Below, one piece after another: positions 22,635-32,178 of a DNA stretch of 34,925 nucleotides (positions are counted from its first letter, which is position 1; every line of letters starts with the position of its first letter). The notes below the pieces were generated by a model. The model had not been told where the DNA came from. It ran no database searches and was given only the letters and a program-made list of their open reading frames with translations. The stretch lies in contig SBFY01000020.1 in NCBI GenBank assembly GCA_006227085.1, positions 1 to 34,925 on the forward strand, given 5' to 3'. Origin of the DNA: Gammaproteobacteria bacterium (lineage in GTDB: Bacteria > Pseudomonadota > Gammaproteobacteria > Pseudomonadales > M0112). The position numbers and the translations under genes are program-made.

Positions 22635-25007
22635 ATGACACCAGGGAGCGGTGCCTTGACGATCCTGAAACGCCTGCTGGTGATCGCCCTGGCCATGGGA
22701 CTGGCCGGCTGTACCGCCTGGGAGCGTTACCACCTCAATCGCGAATTCGGCAAGCCCGACAGCGTGACACGCCTGGTCACCGCGGCCGGCAAGGACCCTG
22801 AATACCATCGCGATATCCGCCCGTTAATCGAAACGCGCTGCACCGTCTGCCACGGTTGTTATGACGCCCCGTGCCAACTGAAACTGGATGCCTACGCCGG
22901 CGTCGAGCGTGGTGCCAGTAAAGCCAAGGTGTATGACGGCACCCGTTTGCTCGCTGCCAACCTGACCCGCTTGTTCGTGGATGCCAGCAACACCGGCGAA
23001 TGGCGCGACAAGGGGTTCAGCCCGGTCCTCAACGAACGCCAGCAAAGCCCGGCAGCCAACACCCAGGGCAGCGTCATGTACCGGATGCTGGCGCTCAAGG
23101 AAGCACACCCCTTACCGCAAGAAGCCATCCTGCCAGCCAGTTTTGATTTCTCGCTGGATCGCGCCGAGCAATGCACCACCATCGAGGAAATGCCTGCCTA
23201 CGAGAAGAAATACCCGCTCTGGGGCATGCCGTACGGGCTGCCCGGCCTGTCCAGTGATGAATCACAATTATTGATGCGCTGGATCGAAACCGGCGCCCAA
23301 ACCACGGTCACCCCCGAACCGGATGCGCGCTACCAGGCGGCCATCGCCACGTGGGAGGCCCTGCTCAACCGTGACGACTTGCGTTCGCAAGTGTCAGCCC
23401 GCTACATCTATGAACACCTGTTTTACGGCAACCTGTATTTCAGCGAATTACCCTTGGGCCCGTACTTCAGGCTGGTTCGCTCCAGCACACCGCCGGGTGA
23501 ACCTATCCGTGAAATTGCCACCCGCCGGCCCTACGATGACCCCGGCGTACCGCGTGTGTATTACCGCCTGTGGCATAACCCTTCCAGCACACTGGACAAA
23601 ACCCACATGCCCTATGCGTTGGACGCGCAACGCATGCAACGCTGGAAAGCCCTGTTTTTCGATGCCGGCTTTGCCGTCGGGCAACTGCCCGGCTATGAAC
23701 CCGAACTCGCTTCCAACCCGTTTGCGACCTTCAGGGAATTACCGGCGCAATCACGCTACCGCTTCATGCTGGATGACGCACGCTTCATCATCCAGGGGTT
23801 CATCAAAGGCCCCGTGTGCCGCGGCCAACTGGCACTCAATGTGATTGATGACCGCTTCTGGGTCATGTTCGTCGATCCGGAACACCCTTCCGCGATGGAC
23901 AATGGCAATTACCTGGCACAGCACAGTGAAGTCCTGCAGCTGCCTGCTGCCAAGGAAAGCAATGTGTTGCCAATCACCAACTGGCTGCGCTATGCCAAGC
24001 TGCAGCGCGAATGGCTGCAGGCCAAAGGCTCTTACTTCCAGGAAAATTTCCCGCAGGTTGTCCATCCCACTGTGGATGTCATCTGGAATGGCGAGCAGAG
24101 CAACCCCAACGCGGCGCTGACCGTGTTCCGCCACTTTGATAGCGCTACCGTCAGTTATGGCTGGGTGGGCACGCCACCCAAAACAGCCTGGGTGATCGGC
24201 TATCCGCTCCTGGAACGCATCCACTATTTGCTGGTGGCTGGTTTCGATGTGTACGGGAACCTGGGTCACCAGCTGGTGACACGCCTGTACATGGATTTCC
24301 TGCGCATGGAAGGGGAAGCCAATTTCCTGCTCCTGCTGCCAGAACCTGCCCGCAAGCAAGCACTGGCGCATTGGTACCAGGATGCCCCGGAACACGTCAT
24401 GAAATACGTCGATGACCACTGGCTCAGCAACCGGGTAGAGCCGGCCATCACTTACCGCAGCGCAGATCCGAAGCGTGAACTGTTCGGATTATTGGAACAA
24501 CACTTTGGCAATGCACTCGACCAGCATCGTGATATCACCCATAGCCCTCTCCAGCCTGCAACGATCGATGCACTGCAGAACCTTGAAAACCTGCGCGGGG
24601 AAGCCCTGTCGCTGATGCCGGAAACGGCTTTCCTGGTCGTGCAGGCACACCACGGTGAATACCCGCTCACCATACTGCACAACAACGGCTACAAGAACCT
24701 CAGCACCCTGTTCATGGAAAACAGCCGGCGCTTACCCGACGAAGACAGCCTGACCATAGCCAACGGCTTCCTGGGCGCCTATCCCAACGCACTGTTTCAC
24801 GTGCATGAGCACGATGTCGCACTGTTTACCAACAGGATACGGCAGATGCGCAGCGCCGCTGATTACACCGCCCTGATGGACCGCTTCGGGGTACGCCGCT
24901 CGGAAACCACCTTCTGGGCTTTCAGCGACCGCATTCACCAATTGCACAAGGCGACGAACCCTACGGATGCCGGCTTATTTGATTACAATCGACTGGAAAA
25001 CCGTTAA
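22635..25007 (+). CDS. cti: Fatty acid cis/trans isomerase (Cti), periplasmic cytochrome c-type
   Basis: Converts cis-unsaturated acyl chains of membrane phospholipids directly to trans, a fast rigidifying response to solvents or heat in Pseudomonas and Vibrio. 790 residues, as expected for Cti. A heme c site CTVCH (Cys69, Cys72, His73) follows an export signal. The signal ends LAGC, a lipobox with Cys26, suggesting lipoprotein anchoring. Downstream family segments include FWVMFVDPEHPSAMDNGNY and YPLLERIHYLLVAGFDVYGN. The ATG at 22635 has little ribosome site. A TTG at 22656 with GGGAG eight bases upstream is an alternative start and keeps the whole signal peptide. Confidence 0.93.
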   Translation: MTPGSGALTILKRLLVIALAMGLAGCTAWERYHLNREFGKPDSVTRLVTAAGKDPEYHRDIRPLIETRCTVCHGCYDAPCQLKLDAYAGVERGASKAKVYDGTRLLAANLTRLFVDASNTGEWRDKGFSPVLNERQQSPAANTQGSVMYRMLALKEAHPLPQEAILPASFDFSLDRAEQCTTIEEMPAYEKKYPLWGMPYGLPGLSSDESQLLMRWIETGAQTTVTPEPDARYQAAIATWEALLNRDDLRSQVSARYIYEHLFYGNLYFSELPLGPYFRLVRSSTPPGEPIREIATRRPYDDPGVPRVYYRLWHNPSSTLDKTHMPYALDAQRMQRWKALFFDAGFAVGQLPGYEPELASNPFATFRELPAQSRYRFMLDDARFIIQGFIKGPVCRGQLALNVIDDRFWVMFVDPEHPSAMDNGNYLAQHSEVLQLPAAKESNVLPITNWLRYAKLQREWLQAKGSYFQENFPQVVHPTVDVIWNGEQSNPNAALTVFRHFDSATVSYGWVGTPPKTAWVIGYPLLERIHYLLVAGFDVYGNLGHQLVTRLYMDFLRMEGEANFLLLLPEPARKQALAHWYQDAPEHVMKYVDDHWLSNRVEPAITYRSADPKRELFGLLEQHFGNALDQHRDITHSPLQPATIDALQNLENLRGEALSLMPETAFLVVQAHHGEYPLTILHNNGYKNLSTLFMENSRRLPDEDSLTIANGFLGAYPNALFHVHEHDVALFTNRIRQMRSAADYTALMDRFGVRRSETTFWAFSDRIHQLHKATNPTDAGLFDYNRLENR

Positions 25008-25108
25008 GCACGGACCCGTTTTTGATGCGCATCACAGTGAATACACGCGCATCCGGATGTAATAACACAAGATGCAAGGCAATCATCAGCAATCAGGGAG
25101 ACGTAACC

Positions 25109-25483
25109 ATGAACACGATACGCCCACTATTGATTCTCTGCCTGCTCACCAGCATGGCTGCCCATGCCGATAATACCCAGCAGGAAGTCCTCAAGGCGCA
25201 AGAGCATGTTGAAGCGCATCGTGCTGCCGCACAAAAAGAAGCTCTGCAAAACCAGCAGCGCGTTGAGCAGAAACGCGCCATTGAGCAGGAGCGCATCCTG
25301 CAACAACAAGATGCCATCGAAGCACGGCGCGCTGCCGCACAGCAGGATGAGCTGCAGAAGCAGAAAGCTGTTGACCAGACGCTGGATGAACAACAGCGTG
25401 AAGTGCTCCATGAACAGGATCATATTGAAGCCAATCGAGCCGAACGCCAGAAAGAAATGATGGAAGAAGAAGGGATCAAGTAA
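25109..25483 (+). CDS. Small exported coiled-coil protein with 36-residue tandem repeats, function unknown
   Basis: 124 residues. A signal peptide (about 1-20, cleavage after AHA) is followed by a Gln/Glu/Ala/Arg-rich helix. The mature part is built from 36-residue units starting at residues 31, 67 and 103. Each unit begins Q-E/D-x-V/I-E-A-x-R-A: EHVEAHRAAAQ, then DAIEARRAAAQ, then DHIEANRAERQ. The third unit is truncated at 22 residues. The DNA period is 108 bases. No cysteine is in the mature part and no known domain is recognised. The start at 25109 is chosen for GGGAG eight bases upstream and because it opens a clean signal peptide; a longer frame from 25022 does not. It follows cti by 101 bases and may have its own promoter. 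Confidence 0.75.
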   Translation: MNTIRPLLILCLLTSMAAHADNTQQEVLKAQEHVEAHRAAAQKEALQNQQRVEQKRAIEQERILQQQDAIEARRAAAQQDELQKQKAVDQTLDEQQREVLHEQDHIEANRAERQKEMMEEEGIK

Positions 25484-25656
25484 TAGCGGCGAAGGGCAAT
25501 TGCACGCGTCTTGATCAACCAAAGCGCGATGGCTTTACCAGCCAAGCCACCCACCCCGGGCAGCCCCTTCCCTCCCATCAGCGGCGCCAATCGACGCCGT
25601 CGCTACCCAAGCGCGGCTGGATGTATTTTTCATAGGCCTATTGCCCGGGAAAGCTC

Positions 25657-26559
25657 ATGAAGCCTGTTTTTGAAACGGTCGAGATGGATGCCAACAGCTC
25701 CATTCGCGTACTGCACTTCCAATGCGGGGCCTTCCAGCAGGATCACGGCTGGCACTACCACCCTGAATACGAATTGTCCTTTGTCGCCAAAGGGGAAGGC
25801 ACCCGGTTTGTGGGTGACAGCATTGAAAGCTACCAGCCTGGCGACCTGGTCTTGCTGGGCCCCAACACTCCCCATTGCTGGGTAAGCAATGACCCTGCCG
25901 CGAAACCAGCAAGGGAAGGCTCACTGTCGAGTGAAATGATCGTGATCCAGTTCCTGCCGAATTGTCTCGGGGAAAGCTTTGCCCACATCCCGGAATCAAA
26001 AGCCCTGCGAACATTGCTGGATGCCTCGGCCAGGGGCATTCATTACGCCGGCGAAGAAACCACAACCATCCCTGCGTTAATGCAAGAAACCTGTCAGGCC
26101 CACGGACTGCACCGGATCTCGCTGTTCATCGAAATCCTCCACATCTTGTCTACCAGCAAGAACAAACGATATCTCTCCAGCGAAAATCATGTTATTGACA
26201 ATGATTGCAGCCATGGGAAACGCATGGAAATGATCGTGGAGCACATTTCCGATAACCTATCCAACGAAATCAAGCAAACGGACATGGCAGAACTGGTCGG
26301 GATAACCCCCCAAAGTTTTAGCCGGTTCTTCAAATCTGCCAGCGGAAGGACGTTCGTCTCGTTCGTGAATGCCATGCGAATCAGCAAGGCCTGCCAATTA
26401 CTGGCGAATACCGATGAGGACATCCTGGGCATTTCCCTGGCTTGCGGCTATCCCAACCTGTCGAACTTCAATCGCCGGTTCTCGGAACTGAAACACATGA
26501 CGCCGGGTGCCTACCGCAAAAAACATCGCAGCCTGCCAAAAAGCCCCTCCCACGAATAG
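25657..26559 (+). CDS. AraC-family transcriptional regulator of the xylose locus
   Basis: 300 residues. An N-terminal cupin sensor has the metal or sugar-binding style motif W-H-Y-H-P-E (32-37) and a QPGDLVLLGPNTPHCW strand. The C-terminal AraC DNA-binding domain has two helix-turn-helix units (about 208-227, TDMAELVGITPQSFSRFF, and 256-278, ending NLSNFNRRF) and the TPGAYRKKHR close. It lies just upstream of and co-directional with xylB, so it is the likely xylose-responsive regulator; the ligand is inferred from context. GGGAAAG precedes the ATG. A 10-base palindrome ATAGGCCTAT lies at 25632-25641, upstream of the start. Confidence 0.88.
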   Translation: MKPVFETVEMDANSSIRVLHFQCGAFQQDHGWHYHPEYELSFVAKGEGTRFVGDSIESYQPGDLVLLGPNTPHCWVSNDPAAKPAREGSLSSEMIVIQFLPNCLGESFAHIPESKALRTLLDASARGIHYAGEETTTIPALMQETCQAHGLHRISLFIEILHILSTSKNKRYLSSENHVIDNDCSHGKRMEMIVEHISDNLSNEIKQTDMAELVGITPQSFSRFFKSASGRTFVSFVNAMRISKACQLLANTDEDILGISLACGYPNLSNFNRRFSELKHMTPGAYRKKHRSLPKSPSHE

Positions 26560-26698
26560 GCAGCCACAACGCCCGGGACCGGCAACGCCGACCCCAGGAT
26601 AAAAACGTGTAATTCCCACGGTAATTGAGGCCTAGCGCCTATCCTCCACCCATATTATTTTGTGGACTCGCTGACCCGAAACCTATCAGGCAACCCCG

Positions 26699-28192
26699 AT
26701 GGAAAAATCTGTCATTGGCGTGGACTTGGGCACCCAAGGGCTCAAGCTCATCGCATACGATCCGGATAACAAGCAGGTTATCGATTGTGTTTCAGCACCG
26801 CTGGAGATGATTTCCCACAGCGATGGTTCACGCGAACAATTGGCACAGTGGTGGGTTGAAGCCTTCCAGCAATGCATCCATGCCATTCCGGCCAGCATCC
26901 GGAAAACGGTCGTGGCCATCGGTGTCTCTGGCCAGCAACACGGTTTTGTTCCTGTGGACAGCAAAGGCAATGTACTCGCCCCGGTCAAATTATGGTGCGA
27001 CACATCAACCAAACAGGAATGTGCAGCCATCATTCATGATATCGGCGGCAATGCCGCCAACATGGCCTTGACCGGGGTACCCCTCAAGGTTGGCTATACC
27101 GCTTCAAAGATCCGCTGGTTCAGGGATCACCATCCGGAACTCTACCAGCGCATGAGCCGGATCTTATTGCCCCATGACTACCTGAATTTTTTCCTGACAG
27201 GAAACAGCTGCATGGAGTATGGCGATGCCTCTGGCACAGGCTTGCTGGATGTACGCCACCGGTGCTGGAGCAAACCATTGATTGAGGCCCTTGACCCCAA
27301 CAGGGACTTGACGCCATGCCTGCCACCGCTGGTGGATTCCCATCAAAAAGCCGGCACCCTGCGCCCTGGACTGGCGGCAGCACTGGGATTGCCAAACCAT
27401 GTCATGGTATCTGCCGGTGGCGGCGACAACATGATGGCAGCCATCGGGACCGGCAATATTGTCCCAGGCAAGCTAACGGCGAGCCTCGGCACATCGGGCA
27501 CATTATTTGCCTTTGCGGATCGCCCCCTGATCGACCCACAAGGGGAACTTGCTGCATTTTGCTCCTCAAGCGGTGGCTGGCTACCCTTGCTGTGCACAAT
27601 GAATTGCACGATCGCGATCGAACAGATACGCAATTTACTGCACCTGCAGGACATGGACCTCGAGGCATTGGCAGGCAGCATCGGTATCGGTGCTGATGGC
27701 GTGCTGACCCTTCCCTTTTATAACGGGGAGCGCACGCCTGATTTACCCAATGGCAAGGCCGTGATTTTTGGCCTGGACAACACGAACACCACCAGCGCCC
27801 ATTTATTGCGCTCTGCCATGGAATCCGCGATTTTCGGCATGAAAAACGGGCTTTCCGCTTTTTCCCGTTGCGGGCTGCAGTTCAGCGAAGTGACTCTCAC
27901 AGGGGGTGGCAGCAACAGTGCGCTCTGGCGGCAGATATGTTGCGACATCCTTGACCTGCCTGTGAACGTCTTGCAGCAAAATGAAAATGCAGCATTTGGC
28001 GCCTGCCTGCAGGCATTGTGGTGCCACTCCCATGAACACGGCAATGGCACTCCTTTGCAGGATATCGTTCATGAACACCTTGCCTATGACAAGCAAAAAG
28101 CCTGCATGCCCAACAAGAAATCGGTGAATGCCTACAAGGAAATATACCAACGTTACCTGGCCCTGATTGAGGCCGTCACACCACTCTATTAA
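26699..28192 (+). CDS. xylB: Xylulokinase
   Basis: Phosphorylates D-xylulose to xylulose 5-phosphate for the pentose phosphate pathway. 497 residues, FGGY kinase fold. GVDLGTQGLKLIAYD with Asp9, SGQQHGFV (77-84, the xylulokinase form SGQ-HG), the catalytic base Asp243 in AGGGDNMMAAIGTG, LGTSGTLFAF and the LTGGGSNSALWRQI adenosine-binding segment are all present. It is the first of three closely spaced genes; xylA starts 19 bases after its stop. Confidence 0.95.
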   Translation: MEKSVIGVDLGTQGLKLIAYDPDNKQVIDCVSAPLEMISHSDGSREQLAQWWVEAFQQCIHAIPASIRKTVVAIGVSGQQHGFVPVDSKGNVLAPVKLWCDTSTKQECAAIIHDIGGNAANMALTGVPLKVGYTASKIRWFRDHHPELYQRMSRILLPHDYLNFFLTGNSCMEYGDASGTGLLDVRHRCWSKPLIEALDPNRDLTPCLPPLVDSHQKAGTLRPGLAAALGLPNHVMVSAGGGDNMMAAIGTGNIVPGKLTASLGTSGTLFAFADRPLIDPQGELAAFCSSSGGWLPLLCTMNCTIAIEQIRNLLHLQDMDLEALAGSIGIGADGVLTLPFYNGERTPDLPNGKAVIFGLDNTNTTSAHLLRSAMESAIFGMKNGLSAFSRCGLQFSEVTLTGGGSNSALWRQICCDILDLPVNVLQQNENAAFGACLQALWCHSHEHGNGTPLQDIVHEHLAYDKQKACMPNKKSVNAYKEIYQRYLALIEAVTPLY

Positions 28193-28211
28193 CAATGAGG
28201 TCATCATCACC

Positions 28212-29555
28212 ATGAGCACGGTATTCATCGGAAACAAGGAATTCTTCCCTGGCGTCAAGAAAATCGGATACGAAGGACCGGGGTCAGACAATCCCTTGGC
28301 TTATAAATTCTATGACGCCGACAAAAAGGTGGGCGATAAAACCCTGAAGGAACACTTGCGATTCGCGGTGTGTTATTGGCATACCTTCTGCGGAAAAGGC
28401 AGTGATCCGTTCGGCGGTGCCACGCAAGTCTTCGAATGGGACCAAGGCAGCGACCCACTCACCATGGCAACTTACAGGATGGATGCAGCTTTCGAGTTGT
28501 TCAGCAAGCTCGGTGTGCCCTATTACTGCTTCCACGACCGCGACTTGGCGCCCGAAGGTGCCAATGTCCTGGAATCCGGGAAAAACCTGCAACACATGGT
28601 TGAACTGGCCAAAGAGCGCCAGGATTGCACGGGCACAAAGCTGCTGTGGGGCACCGCCAATTTATTCAGCCATCCACGCTACATGAATGGCGCAGCCACC
28701 AACCCGGATTTTACGGTACTCACCCATGCTGCGGCACAAGTCAAATGTGCCATCGATGCAACGATTGCATTGGGTGGCGAAAATTACGTGTTCTGGGGTG
28801 GCCGCGAGGGTTATGCCTCGTTATTGAACACCCACACAAAACGCGAGCTCGATCACCTGGCCCGCTTTCTCCAACTGGCGCGCGACTATGGTCGCCAGCA
28901 AGGCTTCAAGGGCACCTTCCTGATCGAACCCAAACCGATGGAACCTTGCAAGCACCAATATGATTTTGATGCACAAACCGTCATCGGCTTCCTGCGTCAT
29001 TACGGACTCGACCAGGATTTCAAGCTCAACATCGAAGCCAACCATGCCACATTAGCCGGGCACAGTTTTGCGCATGAATTGCGAATGGCGGCCGATGCGG
29101 GTTTGCTTGGCAGCATCGATGCCAATCGCGGTGACCCGCAAAACGGCTGGGACACCGACCAATTCCCTGTCGACATCTACGATGCTGTCCTTGGCATGAT
29201 GGTTGTCCTGGAACATGGCGGCTTCACCAGCGGCGGCCTGAACTTTGATGCCAAGGTGCGGCGTGAATCCGTATCGATGGAGGATATCTTTATTGGCCAC
29301 ATCGGCGGGATGGATACATTTGCCATAGGCCTGGAAGTTGCCCACCGCATCCTGGCGGATGGCAAACTGTCCCGCGCCCGTGATGACCGTTATGCCAGCT
29401 TTGATCGTGGCAACGGCTCCCGGTTTGAATCCGGCGAACTGTCACTCAAGGACCTGCATGATTTGGCTACCAATGGCGTTGAACCACAGGCTATCAGCGG
29501 CCGACAGGAGTGGTACGAAAACCTGGTGAACCAATATATCCTGACATCCCTTTGA
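28212..29555 (+). CDS. xylA: Xylose isomerase (class II)
   Basis: Interconverts D-xylose and D-xylulose with two divalent metals. 447 residues, the longer class II form. Features are WHTFCGKGSDPFG, the catalytic His108 in YYCFHDRDLAPEG, VFWGGREGY, metal ligands in LIEPKPMEPCKHQYDFD, NIEANHATLAGH and GSIDANRGDPQNGWDTDQFP. The start at 28212 gives the family N-terminus (STVFIGNKEFFPGV); an upstream in-frame start overlaps the end of xylB. A GAGG site lies 11 bases upstream. Confidence 0.97.
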   Translation: MSTVFIGNKEFFPGVKKIGYEGPGSDNPLAYKFYDADKKVGDKTLKEHLRFAVCYWHTFCGKGSDPFGGATQVFEWDQGSDPLTMATYRMDAAFELFSKLGVPYYCFHDRDLAPEGANVLESGKNLQHMVELAKERQDCTGTKLLWGTANLFSHPRYMNGAATNPDFTVLTHAAAQVKCAIDATIALGGENYVFWGGREGYASLLNTHTKRELDHLARFLQLARDYGRQQGFKGTFLIEPKPMEPCKHQYDFDAQTVIGFLRHYGLDQDFKLNIEANHATLAGHSFAHELRMAADAGLLGSIDANRGDPQNGWDTDQFPVDIYDAVLGMMVVLEHGGFTSGGLNFDAKVRRESVSMEDIFIGHIGGMDTFAIGLEVAHRILADGKLSRARDDRYASFDRGNGSRFESGELSLKDLHDLATNGVEPQAISGRQEWYENLVNQYILTSL

Positions 29556-29571
29556 TACACGGTAAGTGACC

Positions 29572-32127
29572 ATGCCTACGCAGCGAACTGGAATCACTGA
29601 AGCAGAGTATGCCAAGGCATTCTCTCCCTCCATGCTGAAATCAGCCTGGCTGCTGGTCAAAGGCGTGCTACGTCACCCCTTGCTGTTTTTGCGCACGTTC
29701 AGGAAGCACCCTGACCTTGAAGGCTATTTTGATGACTGCGCCCACAAGGTTTCGTTTGGCCGCACGGATCATCCCCTGGACGACATGGGGCCCATGCAGG
29801 GTGCGTTCACCGCTATCCCGAAGCTTATTTTGCGGCAGTCACAATCCGTCCTGAATGTGAAGCTGGCACATCAGGAAGGGAACACATTCCTGTTCCAGGC
29901 CGGGGCTTACAACATCTTCAACCTCATCAGCCCCGAACATTTTTACAAGCACGTTTATGAAATAGACGGGAAAGCGCCTGCTGCACTGTTGAACCTGCGC
30001 ATTGATATCCCGCGGGATGATGTGTGTCGCGTCAGGCTGCAGGAAGACAGTTTTTTTGATGAATCGTTGACCCCGATGGTGGCTAACAATATTCGCGATG
30101 CCAGCTGTCATGTCGAATTAACGGAAGACGAGCAATGCTATCGCCTGCAAACCCGGGCATTGAGCCTGCATGTCTACAAAACCAATTTCCGTATCGAGCT
30201 GTTTGATAGCGACGGCAACAAGATAACCAGCAGTGGCGGCAAAACCGACAACCACTTTGGCATTACCTATGATTCGTACCCCATGGGCTTTGTTCGCGAC
30301 AAGCGCCACAAGCTCTGGTATGCCGTCAATGCGTTCGACCTGAGCCACGATGAGTCGATCTATGGGCTGGGGGAACATTTCGGCCCCATGAACAAGGTCG
30401 GTGAAACCCTGCGTCTCTGGATTACAGAAGGCGTCGGCAATTCAACGGGTCGCAGTTACAAAGCCGTACCGTTCTTCGTCAGCACCCGTGGCTATGGCGT
30501 GTTCTTCAACCAGACGCACCCGATGACCTTCTGGGTAGGCTCAAAGGAAAAATCCAAAGTCCAGGTCGCCGTGGAAGAGCAAAAACTGGATTACTACTGG
30601 TTTGCCGGGAGCATCAAGGACATCCTCGGGCATTACACCGGGCTGACGGGTCGCGCGCCTGTATTGCCCAGGTTTTCCTTTGGCACCTGGGTTTCCCGGA
30701 TGTCATACCAATCCCAGCAGGAAGTCCTGGATATCGCACACACCTTGCGGGAAAAACAGTTTCCTGCGGATGTGATCAACCTGGATGTCAGCTGGTTCAC
30801 TGAGGACTGGGGATGTGATTGGCAATTTGACCCGGGCCGCTTTCCCGACCCCCAATCCATGTGCCGCCAGCTTCACGACCAGGGCTTTCGTCTCTCGCTA
30901 TGGCAACAACCGTATATCCTCAAGGGAACCGCACCATGGCAAGAAGCATGTGATAAAGACCTGTTGGCCAAAACCACGGTGCCGTTCTCGTTTTGCGGAC
31001 AGTACGAAGCCGCCCCGATCGACTTCACCAAACCGGAAGCCATTCACTGGTACAAGCAACGACTGATCAAGCCCCTGCTCGAGATGGGTGTTGATGTCAT
31101 CAAAACCGATTTCGGTGAGGGCCTGCAGCCCACCATGCAATTTACAGGCGGCACTGGCCACGCTCTGCATAACGTTTATCCCTTGTTGTACAACAAGGCT
31201 GCATTTGAAGTGACGCAGGAAGTGCATGGTGAAGGAAATGCCATGGTCTGGGGCCGGAGCGCCTACGCCGGATCGCAACGCTATCCCGTGCAATGGAGTG
31301 GCGACAATGCATCCACTTTTGGTGCCATGCAGGCTTCACTGCGTGGTGGGCTCGGTTATGGCCTGTCCGGCTTCACCTACTGGAGCCAGGATACCGGCGG
31401 CTTTGTCGGAGAACCCACTGACGAATTGATGATACGGTGGACACAGCTTTCCATTTTCCAGTCCCATCTTCGTTACCACGGGTGTTACCCGTTCCGGGAA
31501 CCCTGGCAGTTTTCGGAAGACGCCCAAACCATCCTGCGGCAATACCTGGGTTACCGCTACCAGCTGATCCCGTACCTCTACAGCGAGTCCATCACCAGTG
31601 CGGAATCAGGCCTGCCAGTGCTTCGCCCACTGGTGATTGACTACCAACAGGATCGCACCGTCCACAACCTGGATGACCAGTTCCTGTGCGGCCATGCGAT
31701 CCTGGTGGCGCCCGTGATGCGACAAGACCTGAAGCGAACCTTTTATTTGCCCGACGGGATTTGGTACAACTTCTTTGACAAGGAACCTGTGCAAGGTAAG
31801 CAGTGGATTACCCGCGACTGCCCGCTGGACAGGATTCCGGTCTGGTTAAAAGGCGGCTCCATCATCCCGCTTGGCCCGATCGTGCAAAGCACCAACGAGT
31901 TGACGGATCAAACACCACTGGAATGCATTGTGTTGCTCGATCGGGAGATGACGGCCAGCGGGCTGTTCCACCTGAACCGGAACACATCGTGTGCGATGCG
32001 TGTGATATTCACCGATGGCAAGGCACGGGTAACCGTTAGTCAGGACTTGCCCGTGGCAGGCATCCGTGTGTTCGGGCCCGATGGGGAGATCGCCAAAGAC
32101 AATATCATCGTGGAACAGCGCGACTAG
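29572..32127 (+). CDS. GH31 alpha-xylosidase (YicI-like), cytoplasmic, with extended N-terminus
   Basis: 851 residues from the ATG at 29572; a GTG two codons earlier is possible. Releases alpha-linked xylose, for example from xyloglucan-derived isoprimeverose units. Catalytic nucleophile Asp513 lies in VIKTDFGEG and the acid/base Asp578 in QRYPVQWSGDNAS, both the alpha-xylosidase form of GH31. The segments GLGEHFGPMNKVG and GTWVSRMSYQSQ also fit YicI. There is no signal peptide. Compared with YicI (about 770 residues) it is about 80 longer; residues 1-70 contain a hydrophobic-basic stretch (WLLVKGVLRHPLLFLRTFRK) I cannot assign. It starts 16 bases after xylA, so xylose is released and isomerised by one operon. 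Confidence 0.9.
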   Translation: MPTQRTGITEAEYAKAFSPSMLKSAWLLVKGVLRHPLLFLRTFRKHPDLEGYFDDCAHKVSFGRTDHPLDDMGPMQGAFTAIPKLILRQSQSVLNVKLAHQEGNTFLFQAGAYNIFNLISPEHFYKHVYEIDGKAPAALLNLRIDIPRDDVCRVRLQEDSFFDESLTPMVANNIRDASCHVELTEDEQCYRLQTRALSLHVYKTNFRIELFDSDGNKITSSGGKTDNHFGITYDSYPMGFVRDKRHKLWYAVNAFDLSHDESIYGLGEHFGPMNKVGETLRLWITEGVGNSTGRSYKAVPFFVSTRGYGVFFNQTHPMTFWVGSKEKSKVQVAVEEQKLDYYWFAGSIKDILGHYTGLTGRAPVLPRFSFGTWVSRMSYQSQQEVLDIAHTLREKQFPADVINLDVSWFTEDWGCDWQFDPGRFPDPQSMCRQLHDQGFRLSLWQQPYILKGTAPWQEACDKDLLAKTTVPFSFCGQYEAAPIDFTKPEAIHWYKQRLIKPLLEMGVDVIKTDFGEGLQPTMQFTGGTGHALHNVYPLLYNKAAFEVTQEVHGEGNAMVWGRSAYAGSQRYPVQWSGDNASTFGAMQASLRGGLGYGLSGFTYWSQDTGGFVGEPTDELMIRWTQLSIFQSHLRYHGCYPFREPWQFSEDAQTILRQYLGYRYQLIPYLYSESITSAESGLPVLRPLVIDYQQDRTVHNLDDQFLCGHAILVAPVMRQDLKRTFYLPDGIWYNFFDKEPVQGKQWITRDCPLDRIPVWLKGGSIIPLGPIVQSTNELTDQTPLECIVLLDREMTASGLFHLNRNTSCAMRVIFTDGKARVTVSQDLPVAGIRVFGPDGEIAKDNIIVEQRD

Positions 32128-32178
32128 CAGGCAACCATCCATTGCCGTTCACCATGGCCCCATTGCCACAAGGCAGGC

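Noticed and set aside
25022..25108. Longer start for the repeat protein
   Set aside because: The extra residues precede and would bury a clean signal peptide; GGGAG lies before the internal ATG at 25109.
32128..32178. Bidirectional terminator between the alpha-xylosidase gene and radA
   Set aside because: Only direct repeats of CATTGCC and no stem with a U-run on either strand.
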